From: Microplitis mediator | Lineage: Eukaryota; Arthropoda; Insecta; Hymenoptera; Braconidae | Direction: 5' to 3' | NCBI RefSeq assembly: GCF_029852145.1 | Contig: NC_079973.1 | Span: 10,188,385-10,252,384 of the forward strand | Length of the DNA: 64,000 nt | Shown: positions 1 to 11,585 of the stretch, piece by piece | Numbering within the stretch: position 1 is the stretch's first letter | How the letters are laid out: every line of letters begins with the position of its first letter | The notes under the pieces: generated by a model | What the model was told of the DNA's origin: nothing | Database searches by the model: none | Seen by the model: the letters and a program-made list of their open reading frames with translations, nothing else | Made by a program: the position numbers and the translations under genes

Positions 1-432
1 TACTCTCACTTAAACAACGAAAAAGTGTACACCTAAAAAAATTTTTTTTTTTCCTTGAATTTGGAGGTTTATAACTTTTTTTATGTTATAGTTACGCGCA
101 TGACTATTCAAAACATTTTCGTAGAGAATTTGATTTCTTAAATATGCATGAAAGTCAAAATTGGAAAAAAAAATTGTTTCATTGAATTTTTCAAGAAAAA
201 ATTAGAAAAATTTTTACGTGTATTTTAAATGAAAAAATGAACTTGTCAAGCGCCAACTCAATTTTCGAGATATCGAGCTGATTTTTTAGGAGGAATTTTT
301 TTTTACTCCCAAATTTTGAGACTGAGCCCGAAAAAAAAAAATTATTTTTTTTTTGAGACACTTTAATGTATACCATTACCATTACCATTATTATATATAT
401 CATTGCCATAATACTATCTCTGTATTCATCAA
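1..432. other. AT-rich DNA, no feature recognised
   Basis: Long A and T runs. No open frame with balanced codons, RNA gene or paired repeat ends is visible. Confidence 0.6.
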
Positions 433-769
433 CCTGGGAAAAAATGTTCAGCCCTGATCAGACATGAAAAATGACCTCTTCATGCTCGGTCATTTTTCAT
501 GTCTGATCAGGGCTGAACGTATTTCACGTTTCAGACATGAACATGCATGGTTATAAATGACATTAGACATGAACAGGCATGATCATATATGACATCAGAC
601 TTGAACAGGCATGATCAGATATGAGCAGGCCTGAGCGTATTTAACACTTCAGACATGATCATGTCTGACATCAGATATGGACAGGTATATGAACAGACAT
701 GATCATGTCTAATTTCAGGCCTGATCATACATGAACAGGCATGATCATGTCTGAACATTTTTTCCCGGG
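433..769. mobile_element. Foldback MITE with CCTGGGAAAAAATGTTCAG ends
   Basis: The left end CCTGGGAAAAAATGTTCAG (433-451) is matched by its reverse complement at 751-769 with one mismatch. The left half holds a perfect 31-bp inverted repeat, arms 446-476 and 488-518, around an 11-nt loop. The rest is a degenerate array of CATGATCATGTCTGA-like palindromes (540-760). There is no coding capacity. Ends plus palindromic filling indicate a non-autonomous foldback DNA element. No clear target duplication is visible. Confidence 0.75.
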
Positions 770-1992
770 AATTGACAAAAGAATAACAACTAATATTCTG
801 CTCGTGTTAATGACCTTTATTTGTTATTAAGTAAATGATACATTGACACTTTAATCAATTATATTGCAATAAAAGACAATCTAAAATACATAACCAATAT
901 TACTAGAAAATGTACGACAATGTTTATTTCCCATGCTTCCCTACGAGTCATAAATGAAAAAAACTTTATATAGTATCAGTATTTATATATATCCATCAAC
1001 AGACAATATGTCTGATACAGATGTTATCATATAATTATTTAACTAAAGTCAAATATTTATATATGTAATTAGAAAAATAAAATTTATTAAAATTATCGCT
1101 AATGAATAATTGTGTATTTCTAATTATCTAGTTAACGTGACAGAGCAATTAATTTAAGAGACGCGATATAATTAAACTTGAGGTGTAATGAATAACAATA
1201 ACACTAAAGAAAAATCAAGGCGTTATCCCGTATAAGATCTAACATGCAATTTTCTTGAATATATATACTTTATCCACGTTATTTGTAGACAGATGTTCCG
1301 TGTACACGCAACATTTGTACAGTATATACAGTATATAGATATAAATGTATGACACCCTGTATAAACACGCAAGTAATACGTTCATAAAGCGAGATGATAT
1401 CAAAGGCGGGAAGTAGATAAAAGTTCACAATATTAGAAGTAGCATATATATAAAGAATGTACACATAAACACCGGACTAATCATGAAAGTTGGCTCCGGG
1501 CCAAAGGAAGCAGTCGGATATCCAATCATACCGATGTGGATTCGATGAAAGATCCGAAAGGATAATAAAAAACAAAGATGAGAATAAATAGTATAGTAAA
1601 TAAATAAAGTCGAAAAATCGAAATCTACTCCTCCCTTTCATCTAAAGAACATCAATTATCTCGGACTGAACCAATTATTTATTGTAAAAGACGTGATCAA
1701 ATTATGGTTTCGAGCTATTGGTAATTTTAATTGGGGTACATTTTCTATGTTAGTTGGTATCTATATGTTGAAGTAAATTGATACCGATACACTACTATGT
1801 ACACATGTATTTATTTACGTGTGTCTGATAAGGCTGTGAAAATCATAAAAACTATTTGAAAAATAAATCAAGTATTAAGATTTATGAAAAGATATCTTTG
1901 ATTAGTTACTGATAAAATTTTACTAAAGATCGTGCGTATGGAACAATGTTCTATGCAGAAAAAAATAGAAATTTAGTAATTTGTATATGTGC
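770..1992. other. AT-rich DNA, no feature recognised
   Basis: No convincing coding frame or repeat boundary. A slightly GC-richer patch at about 1488-1560 has no paired structure or obvious open frame. Confidence 0.5.
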
Positions 1993-2553
1993 TATAGTAT
2001 TTTAAACATGAATAATTTGTCCGTGTGATGCAAAAATTACTATGTCTGTAGTAAAATTGACAACGATCACTATAACCATTAGAAATTTTACTGTGGTCAT
2101 AGTAATTTTTCCATGGTTTATTTCAATTTCTGTCAGGTCGTCAACATGGTCCAGCATTAGGGGAGACCGGGGTTGGTTGTCACAGCGGTCATTTGTGGCG
2201 ATCAGCGGCAAAGAATCGCGAAGGTATCACGTTCTTTAAACGCCGATTCTTTGACACTGATCAATGTTCGTATTTTGTTCGTTAAGTTGTCTATTATGAT
2301 CTTTGTGACAACCAACCCCGGTCTCCCCTACTACGACCCTATAGTATTTTAAACAAGAATAATTTTTCGGTGCAATGCAAAAATTACTATGTCGATAGCA
2401 AAATTGACAACGGTCACGAATCACTATAACCAAATTTTCCTATGACCACAGTAAATTTTCCATGTGTTTATTTCAATTGTTGCAAGTGGCCAACATGGTC
2501 CCATTTTACTATGACACCATAGCATTTCAAACGAAAATAATTTCTCCGTGTAT
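1993..2553 (+). mobile_element. GGACCATGTTGGCCAC-family element, tandem modules
   Basis: Three end-like segments in the same orientation (about 1993, 2339 and 2517) read CTATAGTATTTTAAAC or CCATAGCATTTCAAAC, then AATAATTT and CCGTG. Between them lie modules with CAAAAATTACTATG, CAGTAAATTTTCC and a TGGCCAACATGG-like motif. Removing the MITE at 2160-2328 leaves modules of about 175 and 178 bp. The same family occurs at 35945-36661, 44005-44146 and 61215-61710. The 61 kb copy has inverted ends, so the family is a TIR element; here tandem modules and one end remain. Non-coding. Confidence 0.65.
2160..2328. mobile_element. 169-bp MITE with perfect 25-bp TIRs, TA target site
   Basis: The first 25 bases, starting GGGGAGACCGGGGTTGGTTG, are the exact reverse complement of the last 25 (2304-2328). 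TA flanks both sides (2158-2159 and 2329-2330), as expected for a TA target duplication. An inner inverted repeat (about 2198-2216 against 2243-2261, around CAAAGAATCG/CGATTCTTTG) makes the element almost one hairpin. It is non-coding and too small to be autonomous. It interrupts a repeat of the GGACCATGTTGGCCAC family. Tc1/mariner-type mobilisation is inferred from the TA site. Confidence 0.85.
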
Positions 2554-3093
2554 GCTCTCTAAATCTGAAACAATGAACACCATTGCAAAATAGAGACTGT
2601 GGTGCCGTCAGCTTTCGCCTTTGGCTCTGGAAGTCAACTTCACCCCTGTCTAAAATCGTCTTTTTCATCCCCTGTCATGTAATAAACTATTGTATTGAAA
2701 AAATCTATGAAAAGACTTTAAGGTTTCAAAACAAAAATTGCTTATCTGGGACAAGATGAGGTAACCAAAAAACTGCACACCTTTCGCGAAGCGGGGTGTG
2801 AACTACTTTCTAAAAATAATTCTGGTCAGACCCACCATTTTCCTAAAAATTAATGGAAAATTACGCTAAGGAAATATTGATTGCATTTTTTTTGCAAAAT
2901 CCATGCAGAAGAAAATATCAGGAATGAATGCAACCAATAACTAACATTTTATTTTTACGGGTCCATACATGGAATGAGTGAAATATTTAAATATAAAATA
3001 TTTTCTATTTATATAATAATTTGAATTTTTAAAAATATCGTTTTACTGTAATATCGAGAAAATACGTCTGGACATGGTCTACGTAAACTCGTT
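2554..3093. other. Unassigned AT-rich DNA
   Basis: A GC-richer stretch at 2570-2670 borders the repeat end at 2553 and carries only a short minus-strand open frame running into the repeat. A small hairpin CACACCT/GGGTGTG lies near 2785-2811. Nothing else is recognisable. Confidence 0.45.
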
Positions 3094-3246
3094 TTATGGT
3101 GAGGTCGTTGGAATCGGAATGGCCTCCAGTTCGGACATGAGACCAGGGATAAATGCATCTGCATCGGTTACTACACAGTACACATGCTTTAGTAAGACGT
3201 CATCCAGTCCGAGACAATGTTGCAGTTTTTTGTTATTCAGTTGAAA
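3094..3246 (-). CDS. Possible terminal exon, unknown protein
   Basis: A GC-richer island in AT-rich DNA contains a minus-strand open frame ending at TAA (3094-3096). The readable part includes KKLQHCLGLDDV, then VYCVVTDADAF, IPGLMSELEA and a final IPIPTTSP, about 50 residues in all. The mix of acidic, aliphatic and proline residues is unlike the F/K/N/I-rich translations typical of this window. The frame has no ATG near its upstream edge and stays open to a TGA about 30 nt further up, so any real exon would start at a splice acceptor. I do not recognise the family. An open frame of this length also arises by chance in an island of this composition. Confidence 0.25.
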   Translation of the reverse strand, partial: FQLNNKKLQHCLGLDDVLLKHVYCVVTDADAFIPGLMSELEAIPIPTTSP

Positions 3247-3894
3247 TAAACATCTAACTTTTACACATATATTTTTTCAAACGACCACTGCTTCAATAAA
3301 ACTCCTCATTTTATTGATGCAACTTTTCGTTACATTTTACAAAACAAATAATAAAAAAGTTTCAAACTTAAATATCTTTTGCATATTTCTGTGTTTCGTA
3401 ATATTTTTTTGGTCTTAATATTTTCTGTGGTTAGAAAAATAAATGAAGATAATTTTTGGTGGGGGTAAAGTTCACTCTCGTAATGCTTTGATTTACAGAT
3501 GTAGAGAAAAATGAATTGAACATATCGATGACATTTTAATGGGATTACGTCAAACGGAATTACCACACATTTATTTACTCAAGTCGATAAAATTTAAACC
3601 ATTTGGGGCAACGGTCATTACTGTGATTATTACTAATGAAAGTACTATTAGTATTCCTGAGAAAAAAATTTTATGCTTCAAAAACATGAGCAAAGGTCAG
3701 AGATTTAAAAACTGGTAGATCGTTTGCTTTCTCATAAATTTTATGTAATAAATAAATAAGTCTTCTCTTTCTATGGAGAAATGATCACATCAAATTGAGT
3801 AAAAATTGAATCAACTCTTACTTATGGATAAGATGACAAATACTTAGAAGGGGTTGCAAATCTCTTTAAGAATTTTATTATCAAATTAACCGGT
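3247..3894. other. Unassigned AT-rich DNA
   Basis: No supported gene or repeat boundary. Short open frames here translate to F/K/Y/I-rich sequence, as expected from base composition. Confidence 0.5.
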
Positions 3895-4235
3895 GAGTTT
3901 TATTCTGGTCAACTATAACTTGGGTGAACAAATTTCGAGCCAAAATAAGAATACAATTTTTTTTTCGGGCGAAAAAAGACCCAGGTAGTAGACAAGACTA
4001 AAAATTAGCTAGGCCCAAAAAAAAATCAAAAATAGGCCAACGCAATTTATCGGTCAATTTTTACCCTGTTTATTAGAAACAATAAAATTTCGGGACGTTT
4101 TTGGCCAAATTTCGAGCTTTAGTAAAATTCTATGGCTACGGCGAGGTTTCGACCAAACTTAGGTCTCTTTGAATAAAATTCAATGATTGCAGTGTAATTT
4201 CGGCCAAATTCAACCTTTTCGGTGTAATTTCGAAA
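3895..4235. repeat. Diverged repeat rich in GGCCAAATTTCG motifs
   Basis: Motifs such as TTTTTGGCCAAATTTCG, AATAAAATTC and TCTATGGCTACGGCG recur in order. A second diverged copy lies at 20905-21165 (TTGGCCAAATTTAGACC, AATAAAATTCTACGGC). The ends are unclear and no coding frame is present. It is probably an old non-autonomous element. Confidence 0.45.
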
Positions 4236-4991
4236 GTGTCAAAGGAAGGGGGGGGGGGGCATTAATGCCCCTTTTCAAAAAATCATCAAAGAAAATTTTG
4301 TACTTCATTTCGCATCTGGTGAATAGCAAAGTCCGACAAAATTGAATTAAAAACTTACCTTAGTCAGTGAATTTCTACTAGCGAACAATTCAGTCCCTTG
4401 TAAAAATGAAAATTTTAGGATTTTTATTTATCGGGGATGATTCTAAAATAGGGGAGGGGGTAGATTTTACTCCCGTTTTTTCTAAAAATAAAAAAAAATA
4501 CTAATTCCTGATAATTGATCTAGAAAATGTTACTCATAAAATGACTGCACAGTTAACAAAAATAATTCCAAATAATGAGAAGCTCATTACTGTGTCTGAA
4601 GCAAAGGGGGTGAAAAAGTAAATAAAATTGACAAAGCCGATTTTATACGAAAGAGGATGAAAATTATTCGGGCAGAGAGTAATTTCGTATGTAATACTCA
4701 ACTGGAAATGTACTTTCTCCAAGGTAATGTAACTTAGTGGATAAGAATTCGCGACGTCACCTCGACGGTAAGAGAGCTTTTGAAAATGAAGCTGATTTTC
4801 AAGCAAGGTCACGTATCTTGGAGCCAATCTAATACACTCTCCAAGAAAGTGCTGTATGAAGAACAAGGATGTAAGAAAGAATGAGCTCTATCTAAACGAA
4901 AGAACATCATCCCTATGATTGGACTTTCATGCTCCGGGTTAATACACTCAGCTTTCATTTCTTACAGCATCCACTCGTGTATTTTTGTATA
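4236..4991. other. Unassigned, GC-richer patch at 4690-4900
   Basis: The patch includes a tRNA A-box-like string (TAACTTAGTGGATAAGA, near 4728) but no matching B box or cloverleaf. A 110-codon minus-strand open frame (4534-4866) spans it; its C-terminal half is hydrophobic and F/I-rich and it has no recognisable motif. A G-run lies at about 4246-4259. Confidence 0.35.
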
Positions 4992-5757
4992 GGGGAGGGT
5001 GGGGCAGAGCGGCCCCCATGGGGCAGAGCGGCCCCCCTGAAATTTTGACCAAAAAAAAAATTTTTTTTTTTTCGACTAATTACTATAAATCCGATATGTT
5101 TGCGCATTTTTACCCCTACGCATGACATTTGGGGCAAAATGGACAAGCCCAAAATTTTGAAAAAGTGATTTTTTCGTATTTTTATCGTCAAATTAAAAAA
5201 AAAATTATTATAATTCCACATTTCTAGCCCTACGCATAACACCTGGGGCAAAATGGACCAGCCGAAACTTCCGAAAAAATTATTTTTTCATATTTTTCGG
5301 CCGTTTCTTTATGTAAGAGGCAAATTTGGTCACTAAAAATTTGTAAAAATTAAATTTTTTTTTTTAGTTGATAAATTTTTGAAATAAAGTAAAATTATAA
5401 AATTTATTATTTTTTTTATTAAATAACAATTAGTAATTAAGGTAATCGAGAGTGAACGATTTTTTCTTTAAAAAATTTTTTTCGAGTAATATAAAACCAA
5501 AAATAGTTGTCAAGAGTAAGAAATACATTCTTAATGATGAAAACAATTTAAAAAAAAAAAAAACGAAAAAAAAAATTTTTTTATCACTTTTTGAAGGGGG
5601 GCCGCTCTGCCCCACAAAAAAAAAAAAATTTTTTTCAGAATTTTGGCAAAATGTCCATAAATTTGTTCGAAATAGGACAAAAGTAAAGTGATCATATGGT
5701 TGAAAGCCACAAAAAATAATAATTGGCTTAGGGGGGCCACTCTGCCCCACCCTCCCC
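4992..5757. mobile_element. 766-bp non-autonomous TIR element, copy 1
   Basis: The element starts GGGGAGGGTGGGGCAGAGCG and ends with the inverted form (one mismatch in about 25 bases), between TA dinucleotides at 4990-4991 and 5758-5759. A second, nearly identical copy of the same counted length lies at 31145-31910. Inside are GGGGCAAAATGGAC motifs and long A/T runs. The translated frames are low complexity and match no transposase I know. Equal length and high similarity imply recent movement or sequence exchange. TA targeting suggests a Tc1/mariner-like helper. Confidence 0.85.
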
Positions 5758-7328
5758 TATATATGTAAAAATAAACAATGTAATGAAAAAAAAGTGAACG
5801 AATTGCAGAGAATATTCTCTGCTACTCCGACCCAGACGCGAGATGTAATTTTGTGGATCGTTGGGTTCCAATATGAAAGCTCTCAACAAAAGCAGGACAG
5901 AATAGTCGCGAAAATGAGATTTTCCGAGAAAAAACTTCAATAAACTTTAGCTACGAAAAAAAAATATATTTTTTATTTCTGTAAGAATTCTACGGAAGAA
6001 GTTTTAAATTTTGTTCTAAAAAAAAAACTTCATTGAGTTTCAAATTTGTATTTTTGTAACACGAATATTTTATTTATATCCGAGTAAAGGCGGGAAAATA
6101 AACAAATTTTCGTAATGGTAAATTATAGAAAGTAAAAATGGATTGAGCTGTCGTGTTATTTTAATATCCCACGATCCGTCGGAACGTTTTAAAGTTCAAG
6201 ACAAAAAGCCATTCTAAGATTTTTGAATCGTAAATAATAACGGGGAAACCGGGTGGGGCTTAAAGAGGAAGCAGCGGACGGATACGGGTCGAATGTCTTG
6301 AAGTTTTAGTAAAATTACGCCTGTCAATTTATGTAGCAAATTGATTTGAGTCACTGGGCTTACATGTTACACTATTTGTGTTGCGGTACCGCCATCATGA
6401 TCATCTTATGTTTAGTTCTCACGAGAATCATGCGCGCGTCGACACTACGGTCAATACTTCCAACCCCCTATACAATTTTTATTATATTATTATATTATAT
6501 TACATAATATATATATGAAATTTAACTTACACCAATTTTTGGGTTTTTTATTATAAATTTAAATTTCTCATCAAAATTTAAATCTAAGCCTCTATTTATT
6601 TCAAGTTTTTATGTTTTTTTTTTGATAAGAAGTATTAAAATTTTATATATTCTTGAAAAAAAAAGTAACGAAAGTTAACTATGTAAGGGGGGGGAGGTAA
6701 AATAGGCTTACATTGAACACTGAAAATTTTAACAGTTTTTTTATTGAGTATGAAAAATCCATTTTTCTAATTACGAAAGAAATTTTGGGATCCAATGTAA
6801 CCAAAATTTTTTTAAATTTACAATTTATGATCAACATGAACCTGAGTACGGATCTACGTCAGTATAATTATATCATTCCATATCTAAATTTTTTTTTTTC
6901 CCGGATTTTTAGTATTAAAATTTCGCAAGTTGTTTCTTTCACATTTTAATGAGAGTCATTTGAGAAGAAGATAAGAAAATATTATTGTATATTATAGTAA
7001 TCTCTGAGAATAGAGTCTATTATTTTTTATGAAGTGTCAGTTTTTATAAAAATGTCATCACCCATCTTGGAGAAGAAATTAAAATCGTCAATCTTCTTTA
7101 CGCAAGATTAAAAAAGAAAAAAAAAAAAAGTAATAAAACAGTTGCAAAAGATACTCATTTTTTGTCAATTGATTCTTATCTCGATGTGGTTTAAATGAAA
7201 TATTAGACACTGATACTGGCATTTGTGGTTTTGTCTTGAAATGTCACTATTTTTAATAATGAGCATTCAACAAAAATAGTTTTCGTGCTTAATTAATTAA
7301 TAACCGAAAAAAAGTGCACGATTCCGTA
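5758..7328. other. Unassigned AT-rich DNA with a GC-richer patch
   Basis: A patch at 6240-6470 contains CpG-rich bits (GCGCGCGTCGAC near 6432) but no sustained open frame. A G-run with GGAGGTAAAATAGGC at about 6685-6705 resembles one end of the GGGG-type elements without a visible partner. No gene is supported. Confidence 0.45.
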
Positions 7329-7815
7329 CACAGAAAAAAAATTTCTTGGCACAAAAAATTTTTACTCACCCCGAGAAAATTTTTACTTACCCTAAGAAAT
7401 TTTTTGTATCATAAATTGAAAATGAAAATTTTCTTGAGGCGAGAAAAAATTTTATTGAGCCAAACAAACAATTTTTGGGGCGAGAAAAAATAATTTCGCG
7501 CGTTTTCATTCCCCGACAAAATATCTCCAGACATAATATATCCCCGATAAAATATCCTATCAGCCAAATTTCTTTTTTTTAATTAAATGTTTTATTTGTA
7601 CTATTCACAACTTATTTCGGTGCTTGTTTTTCAGGAAAATTGTGGGAATTTATAAATAAAAAATAACTACCTATTTAGAGTGCTAGTTTTTCAGGAAAAT
7701 TGTGAAAATTATATTGAAAGATATTTTTTCGGGGATATTTTGTCGGGGGATGACAAGGCGCATTACCAGAAAAAATTTCTTACGTCAGAAATCCTGTTTT
7801 TCTAGTTTCAAATTT
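7329..7815. mobile_element. TTCTTG/CAAGAA-family element, copy 1 (interrupted)
   Basis: The left end, TA then CACAGAAAAAAAATTTCTTGG, matches the common start of a family found at least ten times in the window. The right end AGAAATCCTGTTTTTCT is near 7787-7803. Inside, CCCCGAGAAAATTTTTAC and CTTGAGGCGAGAAAA motifs read on both strands. A separate element (7498-7761) is inserted in it. Non-coding. Confidence 0.6.
7498..7761. mobile_element. Nested element with 28-bp imperfect TIRs
   Basis: The left end GCGCGTTTTCATTCCCCGAC (continuing to AAAATATC at 7525) pairs with 7734-7761, with four mismatches over 28 bases. The inner 15 bases, CCCCGACAAAATATC, are perfect. A motif TTTTTCAGGAAAATTGTG is repeated inside at a spacing of about 61 bp. 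Non-coding. It splits a TTCTTG/CAAGAA-family element. Confidence 0.65.
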
Positions 7816-8753
7816 TATACATCGTAAATTATTAATTGTAAGGTAAAAGACCCAGTACCCAATCGAGGAACTAGTACCCAAGTACTCATGTATTTGTATA
7901 TCTATATTTACTAAATTTAACTAAATATGGATATACTACTACATGAGTGATCGAGTACTGAACGAATTCCCTGATCGGGTACTGGGTCTTTTACCTCACA
8001 ATTAAAAAAAAAAAAGACAAAAAATATGTTGATGGAATTAATCAAACATTTAGAGTAAACAGTGTTGAATTTTAATTCAAGCGTAATTTTATGTACTAAC
8101 GATAGTGAACAATGCGTAAAAAAGTGCATCATGAAATTCCGGTTGGTAAATATAATGAAAATAACAACCACACCCTTCCATTACCATTCATTACTTGCTC
8201 TCATCATATCCTCAACTTTATTTTTTCGCCTCCATCTTACCACTATGTATTTTTATTCTCCGTTACTTTTATCGTTTTTCCAGACTAAACTACCCCTCCC
8301 TAACGTTTCTATAGATTAAACTATGCTGCGGTCTGATGCCTTTTCCCGCATTGGTGGATAAAAATGGATTGGATGACGCCACCATGTATAGACGTGTTGA
8401 AAACATTACATAGGGGATGATGGTAAGAAATAGTGAGGAAAGGATATCATCAAAGTCGCTAAAACTTTTTCTGTTAAGAGGATCAAAATTATTTCTTTGA
8501 GGAGTAAACGTCAAAAATATAATATATAATATTTTTTTTTTTTTTTTTTTATATAAAAATTTTAAGTTATTGAAAAATAAATTACACTATTTATTTAAAA
8601 CAGTACTTACATTTTTTATAGTTCTACATATTTTTATAAGTTGACACCAACAATTTATGAAAATTGAATGATAAAAAAAAATTAATGATCCAATTGATAA
8701 GGCAGGGGTGGAAATAATTCGGCATTTTGAGTTTACGTCCATTATTTCCTTAT
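7816..8753. other. Unassigned DNA with a small inverted repeat
   Basis: GGTAAAAGACCCAGTACCC at about 7842-7860 is roughly complementary to GGGTACTGGGTCTTTTACC at about 7977-7995, around AGTACTCATG/CATGAGTG motifs, so 7842-7995 may be a small foldback element. A GC-richer part (8160-8510) carries short open frames on both strands with no family resemblance. Confidence 0.45.
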
Positions 8754-9655
8754 ACACTAGAAAAAATTTTTAGTTCACGTGGTATAAATGATTTGGTGTG
8801 AAAATTTTTAACACCAACGGTATTAACGTTACACCGCCGACGGTGTAGCTGTTACTTGGATAGACACGATGAAAAACTAAACAATAAAAATGTCATTTGG
8901 GCGAGATAATGATAAAAAATGCTTTTACACCGTAAAAAATTTGGTGTAAAAATGACCGTCGAGAATGACTGAGTAGTGTAAAATAACGGTGTAAAAATAC
9001 TTGATGTAAATTATCTAACCGTAAATTTTAATGCAGTGTAATCAAATTTTTGTTACACCATTCTGTGTTACTGAATGGTGTAAATTTTTTTAATTCGCAC
9101 CACCTAAATTTAACACACTATTTGGTGTAATTTTTACACCGAGTCAATTACACTACACTGAGTCCAAAAATTATGTATGGTGTGAACGGTGTAAGAGATA
9201 CTCACACCATGTTAAAAGTACACCGCTTAATGTCACCAAAAAAATTTAGTAAAACTAAGAACTTTACACGGCCGTGTAGTGTGAAATAATGGTGTAAAAA
9301 TACTTGGTGTAAATTATCTGTTCGTGCAATTTTAATACGGCGTAATCAAATTTTTGTTACACCACTCCATGTTACTTGACCGTGTAAAAACTTTTAATGC
9401 ACGACACTTAAATTGAACCCATTTGGTGTAATGTTCACACCAAAATTGTACACCAAGTCATTTACACTACACTGAGTCCAAAAAATTTTTACAATATGAA
9501 CGGTGTAAGAGATAACACTTACACCATGTTAAAAGTACACCGCTTGATATTTCACACCAAAAAAATTTCATACTGTCAATTCATACCCCAGACACCGTGT
9601 TAAGTCCTCGGGACCATTTTCACACGAAAAATTTTTTAGAGTCTAGTGGCCTCAT
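8754..9655. mobile_element. GGTGTAAAA-rich element with internal 303-bp duplication
   Basis: The left end is TA followed by CACTAGAAAAAATTTTTAG; the right end TTTTTTAGAGTCTAGTGG (9634-9651) is a loose inverse. The body is packed with GGTGTAAAAA and its complement TTTTTACACC. A block starting GTAGTGT(A/G)AAATAA near 8973 recurs near 9276, a period of 303 bp. Non-coding. Related fragments occur at 55760-55812 and 61021-61165. Confidence 0.65.
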
Positions 9656-10995
9656 TATTCTCACCCCTCCCCAGTATAATTTTTGGAAAAACTTATCAAA
9701 AGCACTTGTATAATTGACATAAATATAAGAAACTTGGTGTCTACTTTCACGGAGACTGTCCAGGTCTGAATGAACATTCGCTTAAAACTTCTCGTGTTGT
9801 TGTTATAGCTGTCATTTACGACAATGCCATTTCAACAATAAATTAAGAGTTTAAAAACCCTTTTTTCGCGGTGTTACCTTGTAAATATTGCCGTAAAGGG
9901 TTAAATATTTTTCGGCTCTTGAGTACTGTAAAGTAACTGTACAAATTTTTTTTTCTTCTTCCTGTAGTGTCGTGCGTAGGCAATAAAAATCGACTTTTAT
10001 GTTTTTCCTTCGACCTTGCCTGGAGAATTAATAAAAACAAACTACAATAGACATTAAAGTTCCGTAATAATAACTAACACATAGTTTTTATAGAATCTTA
10101 TGATTTTTGAACAGTAGTTCGATATTTTTATTTTATTTGTTAGTATTCTGCTACTAAATTAAAAATTTTACTTTATTACAATAAAGGATATTGATTTGTA
10201 AAAAAGCATGAAAATATTATTGGTGATAACAAAAATTGCTTTACTTACTGATGATCATAAAAAAATATGGGGCAAGTTGACCAGCCCGGAACTACGATCA
10301 GTTAAAATTATTTTTTTTTCTACAATATCGTGGCCCATTTTTCCTCAGAATATTTTTCCAGTTCGTATGAAAAAAATTAGACAAAAAATCCCCCCCCCCC
10401 TTCTATATAAATTTTTGACAATTTTCACCTTCAATTTTTAATCGATGATTGATTTTAAAAATGAACAAATTTTTAATTTTGAAAATTTTTCCGACTGCGA
10501 AAAAATTTGAGTGGCTAAAGTAATGGGGGGGCTTCAATGTTGTAATAAAAAATGCGACAGGGAAGTTGCTTATAACGAGCTTGGACTGCATTTCAATAAA
10601 GCGAGAGAAATATTTTAATCGTTGACTGAACCTCATTTAAAATTCAAGGTAACGTTGGATAAAAAGTTTAAGTATAGTAATACATTGGAATATTAATGAA
10701 TAATGAGTGTAATGAGCGCATGTCCGGATACGTGATTACGATGAAATACATAATTCATGTGGTTAATATATGGGATGTCGATACACATGCTAGCTGTAGT
10801 ATATAATTGGTTAGGTATGTAAAGTAAAGTGGGAGTTACTAAGAGTTTAGGGCATAATTGTTGTCCCATAAAAGTGCACAATGCGTTTTTAAAGAGCGCT
10901 TCCGTAAAGTAATAAAGACAAGTCAACGACTCTTCTTGCCCACGTGCAATAGTTGGTTTATCGTCGCATGGACCAACTTTTTTTTTCTTTTTTGA
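9656..10995. other. Unassigned DNA, repeat fragments only
   Basis: GGGGCAAGTTGACCAGCCCGG near 10270 resembles the interior of the GGGG-type elements, but no matching end is clear. A GC-moderate patch at 10690-10970 has a minus-strand open frame of 77 codons without recognisable motifs. No gene is supported. Confidence 0.4.
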
Positions 10996-11585
10996 GAACT
11001 ATCACAGCAAAAAAAATTTTTCGGAGCGAAAAATTTTTTCTTGACTCAAGAAATTATTTGCATTATAAATTAGGAACAAAAATTTTCTTGAGACGAGAAA
11101 AAATTTTCTTCGAGCAAAAAAAAAATTTGTAAGATGAGAAAGAAATTCTTGAGCCAAGAAATTTCTTCTCACCCCTAGAAAATTTTTTCTTGGCTCAAGA
11201 AATTCTTTGCCTTATAAATTAGAGACAAAAATTTTCTTGGAGCAAAAAAAAATTTTTTGAGATGAAAAAGAAATTCTTGGCTCAAGAAATTTCTTCTCGC
11301 CCCCAGGAAATTTTTTCTTGACTCAAAAAATTATTTGCATTATAAATTAAAAATAAAAATTCTCTTGGGACGAGAAAAAATTTTCTTGGAGCAAAAAAAT
11401 AATATTTTGAGGTGAGAAAGAAATTATGGAGCCAAGAAATTGCTTCCCGCCCCCAAAAATTGTTATCTTGGCTCAAGAAATTTTTTCTCCCCCCAAGAAA
11501 ATTTTGTTATCATTTCGTAATGCGAAAAATTTCTTAGGGCAAATAAAAATTTTCTTGGAAACAAAAAAAAAATTTTTGCTACTTT
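10996..11585. mobile_element. TTCTTG/CAAGAA-family element, internally amplified
   Basis: It begins ACAGCAAAAAAAATTTTTCGG and ends near ACAAAAAAAAAATTTTTGC. Inside, a module with TTGACTCAAGAAATTATTTGC, then TATAAATTA and AAAATTTTCTTGGAGC repeats three times at about 11062, 11212 and 11341. The motifs are self-complementary, so both strands look alike. Non-coding. Confidence 0.65.

Noticed and set aside
4727..4760. tRNA A-box-like string TAACTTAGTGGATAAGA
   Set aside because: No B box at the proper distance and no cloverleaf pairing.
4534..4866. 110-codon minus-strand open frame
   Set aside because: Hydrophobic F/I-rich C-terminal half, no domain or splice context; considered chance.
4955..5251. 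Open frames within the 766-bp elements (also 30946-31305, 5430-5750, 31685-31903)
   Set aside because: They translate TIRs and homopolymer runs, show no transposase catalytic motif, and shift with run-length changes between the two copies.
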